NCBI GenBank assembly: GCA_963674685.2
Contig: CAXXWT010000003.1
Location: forward strand, 186,001-250,000
DNA from: G963674685 sp963674685
Lineage (GTDB): Bacteria; Lernaellota; Lernaellaia; JACKCT01
Direction: 5' to 3'
DNA length: 64,000 nt
Part shown: positions 34,217 to 42,326 of the stretch, piece by piece
How the letters are laid out: every line of letters starts with the position of its first letter
Position numbering within the stretch: the stretch's first letter is position 1
Made by a program: the position numbers and the translations under genes
Notes under the pieces: generated by a model
Database searches by the model: none
Told to the model about the DNA's origin: nothing
Seen by the model: the letters and a program-made list of their open reading frames with translations, nothing else

Positions 34217-34878
34217 CGCAGACTCCTTTCAAATACTTTGAAAATGGCGTTTTCGTTGATAAGACCGATGACTTCATCGTCGAGTTCGATGACGCCTTTC
34301 GTGATGGGATCGACGTGTTTCGCGGCCTGCACCGGCGTATTTTGAACGTCGGCGGGGTCGAACTGGCGCAGGCCGTATATCTCGTCGACGGCGAAAACCC
34401 AGTTCTCATCGCCGCTTGCGATCATGATCATGTGCGGCGTCGCCGTCGGCGATGAGTCCGGCGCCAGTTCCATGAAGGCGTGAAGCGAGACGCATAGACG
34501 CAAATCACCCTGGATGTTTACGAAACCTCGAAGACGCGCATTGCTTCGATGCGGAATGCGCCGGACGGAGACGGCGGCCTGCACATCCTTGACAATTGTA
34601 ATGGGCATGGCGAGGCGCTGCGGACCGACGCGAAATACGATAACGCTTTTTTGGCGCCGTGATACGATGTTTTCTCTTTGCTCGGCAAGAGCCTGCGTCC
34701 ATTGATCGGCGTAATCTTCGGGAGTCCGGCGCAAAAGAAGTTTGCGGCCGATTCTGGCGAATTCGGGGCAGTTTCGGCAATGAATATGGGTTGCCAGTTC
34801 GGGGCAGGAACCATCGCCCTCGACGCCGATTTCCTTCAGGCAGAAATCACCCTTGATTTTGCGGTTATGGTCGTCCAT
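34213..34878 (-). CDS. wspD: CheW-like coupling protein WspD with Cys-rich N-terminus
   Basis: This 221-residue adaptor links receptor and kinase. The C-terminal half is a CheW fold (VIVFRVGPQRLAMPITIVKDV, RGFVNIQGDLRLCVSL, EVIGLINENAIFKV). The N-terminal 50 residues carry CLKEIGVEGDGSCPEL followed by HIHCRNCPEF, the arrangement of four cysteines typical of WspD. This is the best single marker that the operon is Wsp-like rather than a flagellar chemotaxis cluster. It lies 3 nt after wspC and overlaps wspE by four bases (GTGA). The cysteines could bind metal or sense redox, but this is not shown. Confidence 0.9.
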   Translation of the reverse strand: MDDHNRKIKGDFCLKEIGVEGDGSCPELATHIHCRNCPEFARIGRKLLLRRTPEDYADQWTQALAEQRENIVSRRQKSVIVFRVGPQRLAMPITIVKDVQAAVSVRRIPHRSNARLRGFVNIQGDLRLCVSLHAFMELAPDSSPTATPHMIMIASGDENWVFAVDEIYGLRQFDPADVQNTPVQAAKHVDPITKGVIELDDEVIGLINENAIFKVFERSLR

Positions 34879-34881
34879 CGC

Positions 34882-36144
34882 TTAGAGATACTTTTCCTTA
34901 AGATGTTTTTTCCGCGTTCTGATATTGTTTGCCTTATCAAAATCACCCTGGCTGTCGTATATGAACGCCAGGTGCAGCAGCGCCTGCTCATGCTCCGGAT
35001 TTAAATAAATCACCTTTTGAAGATGATCCTCGGCGAGCGTCAGGTCGCCTTTAGTCTGCGCGATGAGACCCAATATGAAAAAGGCCTTGGCGCTTAAAGG
35101 GTTATTTTCAATAAATTCGTGACACAAAGCTTCCGCCGCGGTCAGCTGCCCGTTTTTGGCCATCAATTCGGCTTCCGTCAGGGAGGGATCATCTCCCAAA
35201 GTTCGCTCATCGCAAACAGGAGGGCTGAAATTTCGCTTGCTTAATAGATTTCCAATCGCGGGCGAAAAAGCCCTGGAGGTCAGAAAACCATTTTTCGCAT
35301 TCGGCAGATCGAAAATGAAGTTCGCCTTGCCTTTATCGCAGTGATTGGATTTGGAATTGCAGTAAGCGAAAGCGCCGGTTTCTTTCAAGGGATGGAAAAC
35401 CTCGTCGACGATGGGCAGGGCTTCGGCGTGGCCCACAAAAAGTAAACCGTCTTTTTTCAGGAGTGTGCTAAGAGTGTTTAAGATCGTCCTCCTGGCGTCA
35501 TCGGCCATGTAAATGAGAAGATTTCTGCAAAAAATGACATCGTAGGGGCGCCTGCCCGCGGAAAAACCGCATCTTAAAACGTTGTCACGATAAAAATTTA
35601 CGACGCGCAGGACGTTGTTGCGAACGGCGTATTTGTCCTCGGACATCATCTGAAAATAATGGATGAACTTTTGAAACACGCTGTCGCGAAAAGAATTTTT
35701 TCCATAGATTCCGTTTTGCGCTTTTGCCAAAGAGTGTCTGTTGATATCAAACGCATCAACGCATATCTGCTGTTCGTTTAATCCCGCTTCGAGGCAAGAG
35801 ATCGCGATGGAGTAGGGCTCCTCGCCGGTGGAGCAGGGCACGCTGAGAATGCGAAAGGGTTTATCCCGTTTTTCCCAGGACCACCTGGCGTTGATATATC
35901 GCATCAGAAAATTGAACGGTTGCTTGTCGCGGAAAAACCATGTTTCCGGCACCGTGACTTCGTCGATCAATAAATCGAGTTCGTTCGTGGACGACGTCAG
36001 CAGTTTCCAGTAATCCTCATCACTTTTTATCCCGCATTCGGCCATCCGGCATCGCACCGCCGCTTCGATGGTCGCCTGACCCACGGACGTGCACTCAAGC
36101 CCGATTTCGCGAAATAAAAGTTCTTCGATGAAGGTGCTAATCAT
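34882..36144 (-). CDS. wspC: CheR-type chemoreceptor methyltransferase with TPR tail (WspC)
   Basis: This 420-residue enzyme methylates glutamates of the receptor using SAM. The N-terminal CheR helices and SAM domain are evident: TVPETWFFRDKQPFNFL, ILSVPCSTGEEPYSIAISCL, DVIFCRNLLIYM and LLFVGHAEALP. The C-terminal 100 residues form TPR helices (NNPLSAKAFFILGLIAQTKG, EDHLQKVIYLNPEHEQALL), which matches WspC architecture. An 8-bp overlap with the upstream cheW-type gene suggests coupled translation. CheR activity, together with the CheB-like WspF, implies an adaptation cycle. Confidence 0.93.
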   Translation of the reverse strand: MISTFIEELLFREIGLECTSVGQATIEAAVRCRMAECGIKSDEDYWKLLTSSTNELDLLIDEVTVPETWFFRDKQPFNFLMRYINARWSWEKRDKPFRILSVPCSTGEEPYSIAISCLEAGLNEQQICVDAFDINRHSLAKAQNGIYGKNSFRDSVFQKFIHYFQMMSEDKYAVRNNVLRVVNFYRDNVLRCGFSAGRRPYDVIFCRNLLIYMADDARRTILNTLSTLLKKDGLLFVGHAEALPIVDEVFHPLKETGAFAYCNSKSNHCDKGKANFIFDLPNAKNGFLTSRAFSPAIGNLLSKRNFSPPVCDERTLGDDPSLTEAELMAKNGQLTAAEALCHEFIENNPLSAKAFFILGLIAQTKGDLTLAEDHLQKVIYLNPEHEQALLHLAFIYDSQGDFDKANNIRTRKKHLKEKYL

Positions 36145-36607
36145 TTATCGTTTCATCCAGTTTGCGAAAAAGCAGCCTGCGCACTTCTTCGGGAAGGATG
36201 TCCTTTGCGTCGACAATGGGCAGAATCCCTTGCGAAGAGGCATATGCGGATTCCAGGTAAGGAGCGTTTTCGTTTGTGACTCCGACGGAGGATATCAGCT
36301 CATCATCCAGGCGCTCGGCGGTCAGGATGTTTTCCGCCAGAAGGCCGAGAAAGCGCATATGATTTTCGTCCGCCTCGTAGTTGATAATGATGATCCGCGT
36401 CGCATAAGCCTGCAGGCAGGGTTCGTTTTCCAAAAGCCGGCGCATGTCGATAACGGGAACCAGCGTATTTTGGTATCGGAAAACTCCGGCGAAATATTCC
36501 GGCAAACCGGGCAGGGGATCGAGGTGGATATTGTGCGCGACCTGCGCAACAAGAGTTGCGTCCATGGCGTAACGGCGTGATTTGACCTGGAATAACAGAG
36601 CAAACAA
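36137..36607 (-). CDS. wspB: CheW-type coupling protein WspB
   Basis: This 156-residue protein is a single CheW domain (FQVKSRRYAMDATLVAQVAHNI, FAGVFRYQNTLVPVIDMRRLL). The start is TTG at 36607, followed by the expected first strand MFALLFQVKSRRY. No strong ribosome binding site precedes it, so coupling to the receptor gene 12 nt upstream is likely. Two different coupling proteins (this one and WspD) are a defining feature of Wsp operons. Confidence 0.88.
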   Translation of the reverse strand: MFALLFQVKSRRYAMDATLVAQVAHNIHLDPLPGLPEYFAGVFRYQNTLVPVIDMRRLLENEPCLQAYATRIIIINYEADENHMRFLGLLAENILTAERLDDELISSVGVTNENAPYLESAYASSQGILPIVDAKDILPEEVRRLLFRKLDETIND

Positions 36608-36619
36608 GGATGTTTCTTT

Positions 36620-38380
36620 CTATGATTTCATCTTGAAGCGCGACAACTCTTCCTTCAATCCCTTGACGGCTTCATGCATATGTCCCGTGGAGCGGTTGAA
36701 GTCCTTGAGGGAAGAAGACGTGGTGCGCGCGCCTTCGGAAAGTTGCACCATGGCCTGGCTGATCTGCTGCGCTCCCAGGGACTGGGAACGCATTCCTTCG
36801 TTAATGGATTCGAATCGTTCGGTGACGCTTTGGACGCCTTCGATGATTTTGGTTGTTTTGGTCGTGATGCTGCTGACTTCCTGCACGTCTTTGCGCACCA
36901 TGTCGGTGAACTTGTCCATTTCCATGACGCCCGAGGAAACGGCGGATTGCATCTGCTTGACGGTTTGTTCGATGTCCAGCGTCGCCACGGCGGTTTGATC
37001 CGCCAGTCGCCGGATTTCCCGGGAAACCACGAGGAAGCCGACGCCGTATTCCCCGGCTTTTTCCGCTTCGATGGCGGCGTTGATGGACAGGAGGTTGGTC
37101 TGGTCGGCGACTTTCGTAATGGTGGTTATTACCATGTTGATGTCGCCTGCCTTTTCGCTGATGGTGTAAAGCTTTTTCGAGATGGACGAAGCGGCCTGCG
37201 CCAGTTGCTCCATGGTCCCCTGCAGGGCCTTGAGATCGCTGCGGCCCGAATTGGCGAACTGGGTCGTTTCTCCGGCGACATGCGTGAGTTCGTTCATGGT
37301 CTTGGCCAGTTCCTGGGCCGTGGCGGAAATTTCCTTGACGGCGGCGGCGACCTGATTTGTCGATGCCCCGAATTCGTTGACCGTCGTTTCCTGCTGCTTT
37401 GAAGTGGCGGCGATTTCCGTGGCCGTGGACATTAACTGGATGACGGATTGCTTGATCCGCCCGATCATGTGACGCGAGCCTTCCATCATCCTGGCCAGGG
37501 CATGCCCCAGAACATCATTTTCCGATCGGGATTTCACTTCCGTCGTGAGATCTCCCTGGCTGAGGGAGTCGGCCACGGTCGCCGCATCCTGCAAGTATCC
37601 GATCGTGTTGCGGAAGGATTCGGTCAGGCTTCCGAATTCATCACCGGAGACATACTCCACTTTGCAGTTCAGATCGCCCTGGGATATTTTTCGGGCCGCC
37701 ACTTCCACTTCCTTCATCGGGCGGGAAATGGCCGGCGTGATGAAAAATGTGACAAAAAACATCACAAGCAGGAATGTCCCGATCCCCAGAGTGATAAAAA
37801 TCGTTCGCCTCCGTTGTATTGTATCCAGAGCCGATTCTTCCATCTCCAGTCTGGACTCTCCAGCCATATCCAGGATGACATTTGCTTGTTTGTGATGGGC
37901 TCTAAAAGCGTTATGCAATTCATCATATAGGATGGCTTCGGCTTTTTTCGCATCCCCGGCGCTTACGGCCGGAATATAGCGATTGAGGAATATGTCGAAA
38001 AACTGAATGGCTTTGTCGTGGATCGGACCCTGCAGGGCTTGTCTCAAGTTGCCTTCCGGCAGCGTGTTCACCCAGTTCTGGTGTGTCCTAAGATAACGAT
38101 CTTTTTGATTTTGCGCCGTCGTGCTCAGGTCTTCCAGTTCCGCCGGATCGGATGTCTGCGCAATCTGAAAGGCCAGCAGATAGCTTTCAAGAATATAAAG
38201 CTTCGGGGGCGCCAGGTCGTTTAGGACTTCGTTTCCCTTGATGATCTTCCTGTAGATCGGCCCGTCGACTTTTACCAGATCGATTGTGCGAAACGCATAC
38301 CATCCGAAGGCCAGGAAGATGACGGCGAACATTTCCACAATGAGCATGAGTTTGAAACTGATTCTCAAATTTTTAAACAC
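36620..38380 (-). CDS. wspA: Membrane chemoreceptor (methyl-accepting protein), WspA-like
   Basis: This receptor of about 586 residues heads the operon. A first transmembrane helix (LMLIVEMFAVIFLAFGWYAF) is followed by a helical periplasmic sensor domain (about 45-190), a second transmembrane helix (FITLGIGTFLLVMFFVTFFI), a HAMP domain and a long cytoplasmic signalling coiled coil. The hairpin tip carries NLLSINAAIEAEKAGEYGVG then FLVVSREIRRLADQTAV, as in WspA. The frame opens at an ATG at 38431, but the GTG at 38380 begins the usual FKNLRISFKLM receptor start with GGGGG five bases before it. The signal sensed is unknown. In Pseudomonas, WspA responds to surface contact. Confidence 0.92.
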   Translation of the reverse strand: MFKNLRISFKLMLIVEMFAVIFLAFGWYAFRTIDLVKVDGPIYRKIIKGNEVLNDLAPPKLYILESYLLAFQIAQTSDPAELEDLSTTAQNQKDRYLRTHQNWVNTLPEGNLRQALQGPIHDKAIQFFDIFLNRYIPAVSAGDAKKAEAILYDELHNAFRAHHKQANVILDMAGESRLEMEESALDTIQRRRTIFITLGIGTFLLVMFFVTFFITPAISRPMKEVEVAARKISQGDLNCKVEYVSGDEFGSLTESFRNTIGYLQDAATVADSLSQGDLTTEVKSRSENDVLGHALARMMEGSRHMIGRIKQSVIQLMSTATEIAATSKQQETTVNEFGASTNQVAAAVKEISATAQELAKTMNELTHVAGETTQFANSGRSDLKALQGTMEQLAQAASSISKKLYTISEKAGDINMVITTITKVADQTNLLSINAAIEAEKAGEYGVGFLVVSREIRRLADQTAVATLDIEQTVKQMQSAVSSGVMEMDKFTDMVRKDVQEVSSITTKTTKIIEGVQSVTERFESINEGMRSQSLGAQQISQAMVQLSEGARTTSSSLKDFNRSTGHMHEAVKGLKEELSRFKMKS

Positions 38381-38400
38381 GACCACCCCCGAGTTAAACG

Positions 38401-38446
38401 GTGATGAGAACTTATCACAAATGCATGGCATTTATAAAGCATTATA
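38401..38446 (-). promoter_or_regulatory. Candidate promoter and dyad upstream of the Wsp-type operon
   Basis: On the minus strand a perfect TATAAT (38446-38441) lies about 60 nt before the receptor start codon. No good -35 hexamer was seen 16-18 nt upstream. A dyad GTGAT-N8-ATCAC (38401-38418) lies between this box and the gene. The surrounding 200 bp up to msrA is AT-rich and holds the divergent promoters. Confidence 0.4.
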
Positions 38447-38629
38447 TTGCTGTTAGGAAGCATAATTATATGGTATTATGAGCTATGTGAATCTTTTATA
38501 GGTAATTTGATTTTTCGGTGCGGTGAATTGTGATGTTTTAAACATTTCCCCTATAAAAAACTCTTCAATTCCGGTAGTGATACAGGTTGTGCCGCGAAAC
38601 GGACGCATTCAGCGCCGGCGGAGGTAAAA

Positions 38630-39103
38630 ATGGAAACCCAAAAGGCGACATTCGGCGGAGGTTGTTTCTGGGGCATCGAAGCGGCCTTTCGGCGGATCGA
38701 GGGCGTCGTCGATACTTGCGCCGGATACATGGGCGGCGATCTGGAAAATCCAAGTTATGAAGATGTATGCACGGATATGACGGGGCATGCCGAGGTCGTG
38801 CAGGTCGATTTCGACCCGGAAGTCGTTTCCTTTGCCGATTTGCTTGAATCCTTCTGGCATATGCATGATCCCACGACCCTGAACAGGCAGGGGCCGGATG
38901 TGGGAACGCAGTATCGTTCCGTGATATTTGTTCACGATGACAAGCAGGAAAATGAGGCCGTAGCGTCCAGGAATGCCGTGGATCAGTCGGGCCGATTTGC
39001 TGCGCCGATCGTCACGCGCATTGAAAAAGCTTCACAGTTCTGGCGCGCCGAGGAATATCATCAATTTGAGAACCGCCCCTCCGGCGCCTCCTGTAAAATC
39101 TAG
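38630..39103 (+). CDS. msrA: Peptide methionine sulfoxide reductase MsrA
   Basis: This 157-residue enzyme reduces methionine-S-sulfoxide in proteins. The active-site motif GGGCFWGIEAAF gives the catalytic Cys12. The substrate-recognition text GYMGGDLENPSYEDVCT, GHAEVVQVDFDP and RQGPDVGTQYRSVIF is complete. One additional Cys in the tail (GASCKI) could act as the resolving cysteine, as in many MsrA. GGAGG precedes the ATG. Its stop is 3 nt from the stop of the convergent membrane acyltransferase-like gene. Confidence 0.96.
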   Translation: METQKATFGGGCFWGIEAAFRRIEGVVDTCAGYMGGDLENPSYEDVCTDMTGHAEVVQVDFDPEVVSFADLLESFWHMHDPTTLNRQGPDVGTQYRSVIFVHDDKQENEAVASRNAVDQSGRFAAPIVTRIEKASQFWRAEEYHQFENRPSGASCKI

Positions 39104-39106
39104 CTG

Positions 39107-40405
39107 CTATCCGGCTGCCTCCGTGGCGGCTTCCGGCTTTTTGCCGCCGGGCGTTTTCGGTTTTTTCTTCAGCACGGTTTTCAAAGACGGAAAGGCCATG
39201 GCGAAACCGATGGCGGCCACGAAAGACGCCAGATGCCCGAGATTGATGTTGGCGTTGCCTTTCATGTGGATGCCGTAGTGCAGGGTCGCCGCCAGAGTCG
39301 AAAACGCGATCTGAATGCCGAACCATTTTTTCGCGTAAGCCATGGTGTCCACGCCTTTGTCGCGTTTCTTTGCAAAAAAGCGGACGATCAGCGTCATGAG
39401 CCAGTAATTCAAAGCGGAAAAGGCCGCCAGCGTGATAATCGTCACTTTCGGCCGGATGAATATCGTCAAGAATTCAATAAGCACCCACTGCGCGATGAAG
39501 ATCAGCAAGGATTCGCGCCCGACGAATTCCACCCATTTCGCGAGCTTGCTGCGTCCCTGATAGGTTCGGCGCAGGCCCAGGATAATGATTCCCGCTATCC
39601 CTACATGACGCAGTACGTAGTCCGGTTTTCCGCGAAAGAAAAAATCCACCGCGTGCCGCGCCAGGAAAAATGGGAAAATGAAGGAGGCTAAAAGACTGCC
39701 GACGAATAATACCCACAGGAGCAGTTCCCAGCGGCTTTTCGCGTGGCGCATGACAAGCCCGCCCAATAGGGCGCAGCCCGTCCAGGGAAGAACCGAGAAA
39801 TGAACGAATAAAAAGCGCTTCCAGATGGGAATATCGAGAATCTGCGACATCATGAGCTGATATTTTCCCATAAGGTCCGTGTGCGCATGGTTGGGATTGA
39901 GAGAAGCGATGAATTCCTTCGTGGAAACGACGATGTATCCGCCGGTGACGTGGTCGTCCAGGATCAGGTTCGGGGTAAAGGCGATCAGGAAAAAAAGTAT
40001 GGCGATGGCGCCGATAGCCCAACTCGGCCATTTGCGGCGAAAGGGGATGTACGTGATGAACGCCGCCGCGGCGATGCCCTGAAAGAGATCCATGAGGCCC
40101 ATGGACTGCCGGTTGAGGTTGTAGGAGAATCCCAGAATGAAAAGGGCGAGGTTGGTGATCAGAAAAGTCTGCGTGGGCCCCCAGCCTTTTTTGTTTTCGT
40201 TGTGTTTCACGAAATGGATGACGTTCATGCCCGTCGCCATGAAAAACAGGGCCACGGAGCATTCGGCGATAATCCAGGTCCAGCACAGGCACGGCGGCCG
40301 CTCGACGTCGATGCCCATGTAAAAACCCGTATGGCCGAAGACCATCATCAGGCACGCCAGGCCTTTGGCAAAATCGATATCTCTGTCGCGCATGTCATTC
40401 GTCAT
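39107..40405 (-). CDS. Multi-pass acyltransferase-like membrane protein, paralogue A
   Basis: This 432-residue inner-membrane protein has about ten transmembrane helices. The first helix carries DIDFAKGLACLMMVFGHTGF, with a conserved His as in acyltransferase-3/HGSNAT-type membrane transferases. Such proteins move acyl groups onto extracytoplasmic sugars or lipids. A conserved run near residue 100 (YNLNRQSMGLMDLFQGI) is shared with the adjacent paralogue, as is KPDYVLRHVGIAGI. The C-terminus is Lys/Pro-rich. The substrate is unknown. Confidence 0.68.
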   Translation of the reverse strand: MTNDMRDRDIDFAKGLACLMMVFGHTGFYMGIDVERPPCLCWTWIIAECSVALFFMATGMNVIHFVKHNENKKGWGPTQTFLITNLALFILGFSYNLNRQSMGLMDLFQGIAAAAFITYIPFRRKWPSWAIGAIAILFFLIAFTPNLILDDHVTGGYIVVSTKEFIASLNPNHAHTDLMGKYQLMMSQILDIPIWKRFLFVHFSVLPWTGCALLGGLVMRHAKSRWELLLWVLFVGSLLASFIFPFFLARHAVDFFFRGKPDYVLRHVGIAGIIILGLRRTYQGRSKLAKWVEFVGRESLLIFIAQWVLIEFLTIFIRPKVTIITLAAFSALNYWLMTLIVRFFAKKRDKGVDTMAYAKKWFGIQIAFSTLAATLHYGIHMKGNANINLGHLASFVAAIGFAMAFPSLKTVLKKKPKTPGGKKPEAATEAAG

Positions 40406-40490
40406 CGTTTCTATCCCGTTGAGGCGATTTCCAAAGCGCTTTATAGCAAAACTTTCTTACGGGATATAGCGGTGGTTTGAAAAATTATGG

Positions 40491-40520
40491 TTCATCCGGG
40501 ATGACCGTGCTTTAACATCC
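40491..40520. repeat. 30-bp dispersed repeat, copy 2
   Basis: This is the second copy of the element at 21309-21338, with 28 of 30 bases identical and the same internal 13-bp palindrome TCATCCGGGATGA (40492-40504). It lies between the two paralogous membrane-protein genes, downstream of the stop codon of the second one at 40563. Confidence 0.6.
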
Positions 40521-40562
40521 ACCCTTCAAACTTTGCGAAGAAGAAAAATTATTCGGTCGGAC

Positions 40563-41843
40563 TCATTGCTTGGGCTTGCGTATCAATTGACGCAAAGCGG
40601 GAAAGGCTAGGGCGAAGGAAATGGCGGCGCCGTAGGAAAGCAGGTGCGCCACTGTAATATTGGCGTAGGCCGGCGAATCCTTGAATCCGTAATGGAAAAG
40701 CATCGTCAGAATCGACAGGACGATCATCCGGCGAAACCATTTTTTCGCATAACCCGGCGTGTTCATGCCCGCTCGAACTTTTCCCGCCAGATATTTCGTG
40801 AGCCCGTGAAGAAGAAACAAGGTGAGGGCCGTCATTCCCAGCAGCGACCACACATTGGGGTCCGGGTGGATGAATTTTACGGCGATCTCAATGATGATCC
40901 ACTGGCCGATGAACACGATCATGGACTGCCGGCCGATGAACTCCACCCACTTCAGCGCCGCGCCGCGGCTGGCGTAATAACGGCGGAGGAATAAAAGGAT
41001 GATTCCGGCAATGCCCACGTGACGAAGGATGTAATCCGGTTTACCGCGAAAATAATAATCGGCGATATGCCGCGCCGTAAAAAATGGCAGTGCATATACG
41101 GAAAGCGCCAGGCAGGCGATGAAGAATCCCCAAAGCAGCCATCGGCTTTTTCGGCGCGCGTGGCGCATCAAAACACCGCCCAGCAGCGTGCAGCCCGTCC
41201 AGGGAAAAACGCTGAAATGAATGAAAAAAAGCTTTTTCCAACGTGGAAATGCCGCCAGTTCGTCGAGAAAAAAAAGATATTTTGACATCAGCAAAGGCTT
41301 GTCGGGATTGAGAACCGCCGATTTGATGAACTCCGGCGTGGATATGAGAAGATAGCCGTTTTCGATGATGCGGTCGTTTCGAAAAGCGAATCCCTCTCCC
41401 ACGGCGTAGTTCGCGGCGATGATGAAAGTTTCCAGGGCGATGATGACGATTGCCCAACTGGGCCAGCGACGCCGGAAGGGGATGTATGAAAAAAAGGCCG
41501 CGCACGCGATGCCCTGGAACAGGTCCATCAGTCCGAGGGATTGGCGGTTGAGGTTGTACGACAGTCCGCAGACGAAAAGCGCCGCGTTGGCCAGCAGATA
41601 ATTTTTCGTCGGTCCCCATCCCTTTTTGTCCGTGTTGTGGCGGACGTAATGGATGACGTTCATGCCCGTCGCCATGAAGAAAAGCACCAGCGGACTTTCC
41701 ACGGCAATCCAGAGTGGAATAAAACCGGGCGCTCGCGCGTTTTGATATCCCATAAAAAAAGCCGTATGCCCCATGACCATGAAAAGGCAGGCGAGACCTT
41801 TGGCGAAATCGAGGTCGGCGTCGCGGGATGCGGGACGATTCAT
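40563..41843 (-). CDS. Multi-pass acyltransferase-like membrane protein, paralogue B
   Basis: This 426-residue membrane protein is a tandem duplicate of the gene at 39107. Shared segments include DLDFAKGLACLFMVMGHTAFF, FFMATGMNVIHYVRHN, GLSYNLNRQSLGLMDLFQGI, FRGKPDYILRHVGIAGI and WVEFIGRQSMIVFIGQW. The first-helix His is conserved. The 157-bp gap between the copies and the moderate divergence point to an old duplication rather than an assembly error. The role may be in modification of a surface polymer, but no polymer biosynthesis genes are adjacent. Confidence 0.68.
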   Translation of the reverse strand: MNRPASRDADLDFAKGLACLFMVMGHTAFFMGYQNARAPGFIPLWIAVESPLVLFFMATGMNVIHYVRHNTDKKGWGPTKNYLLANAALFVCGLSYNLNRQSLGLMDLFQGIACAAFFSYIPFRRRWPSWAIVIIALETFIIAANYAVGEGFAFRNDRIIENGYLLISTPEFIKSAVLNPDKPLLMSKYLFFLDELAAFPRWKKLFFIHFSVFPWTGCTLLGGVLMRHARRKSRWLLWGFFIACLALSVYALPFFTARHIADYYFRGKPDYILRHVGIAGIILLFLRRYYASRGAALKWVEFIGRQSMIVFIGQWIIIEIAVKFIHPDPNVWSLLGMTALTLFLLHGLTKYLAGKVRAGMNTPGYAKKWFRRMIVLSILTMLFHYGFKDSPAYANITVAHLLSYGAAISFALAFPALRQLIRKPKQ

Positions 41844-42008
41844 GAAGCGCCCTTTTACAGGTGTCGAATTCGCCCCATGAATTTATGGAAATGGAAAAAT
41901 AATTCTGGGATCATTATAGCGAAAAAGAAAAAACATTCATATACGTCAAAAATCACTATTCTTCCAATGGATTGCGAATCAGCCGCGCATCGGCGGGTTG
42001 AGTGACCC

Positions 42009-42037
42009 TTGACAAGAAAAGGCAAATTCACCATATT
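42009..42037 (+). promoter_or_regulatory. Sigma70-type promoter of tRNA-Met
   Basis: A perfect -35 hexamer TTGACA (42009-42014) is separated by exactly 17 bp from CATATT (42032-42037). Transcription would begin near 42044, about 26 nt before the tRNA. This is the best-formed promoter in the window. Confidence 0.75.
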
Positions 42038-42069
42038 TCGGTGCCCATTTTTGGGGCGATGGATCAATT

Positions 42070-42143
42070 GCCGGCGTAGCTCAGTTGGTTAGAGCGAGCG
42101 ACTCATAATCGCTAGGTCAGAAGTTCAAGTCTTCTCGCCGGCA
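42070..42143 (+). tRNA. tRNA-Met (anticodon CAT)
   Basis: The 74-nt cloverleaf has a 7-bp acceptor stem GCCGGCG/CGCCGGC, a D arm containing AGCTCAGTTGGTTAGAGC, and an anticodon stem GCGA/TCGC with loop CTCATAA, giving anticodon CAT. The T arm contains GTTCAAGTC. The acceptor end is fully paired and the anticodon stem lacks three G:C pairs, so it is not the initiator. It could be elongator tRNA-Met or the lysidine-modified tRNA-Ile; Met is the default. CCA is not encoded: after the discriminator A the sequence reads CAT. Confidence 0.92.
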
Positions 42144-42165
42144 CATTTCAATCCATTAGGTAGCA

Positions 42166-42196
42166 GCCCGGCCGAAATATTCGGTCGGGCATTTTT
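42166..42196 (+). terminator. Rho-independent terminator after tRNA-Met
   Basis: Two 11-nt arms (42166-42176 and 42180-42190, GCCCGGCCGAA with TTCGGTCGGGC, one G-T pair) flank a 3-nt loop ATA. They are followed by ATTTTTATT. It lies 22 nt after the tRNA and closes a single-gene transcription unit. Confidence 0.9.
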
Positions 42197-42326
42197 ATTG
42201 TTTTGGTCGCGGCGGATTTTCAGGATTGAAATATGCTTAGGGTTGCCGAATATCCCTTAACCTAATATCGTGCCTGTTATTCATATTTGAAAACTTCATT
42301 ACGTGATGAACAAGACGAGGAACGCC

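Noticed and set aside
42070..42143. Initiator tRNA-fMet
   Set aside because: The acceptor stem is fully paired at the first position and the anticodon stem lacks the three consecutive G:C pairs of initiators.
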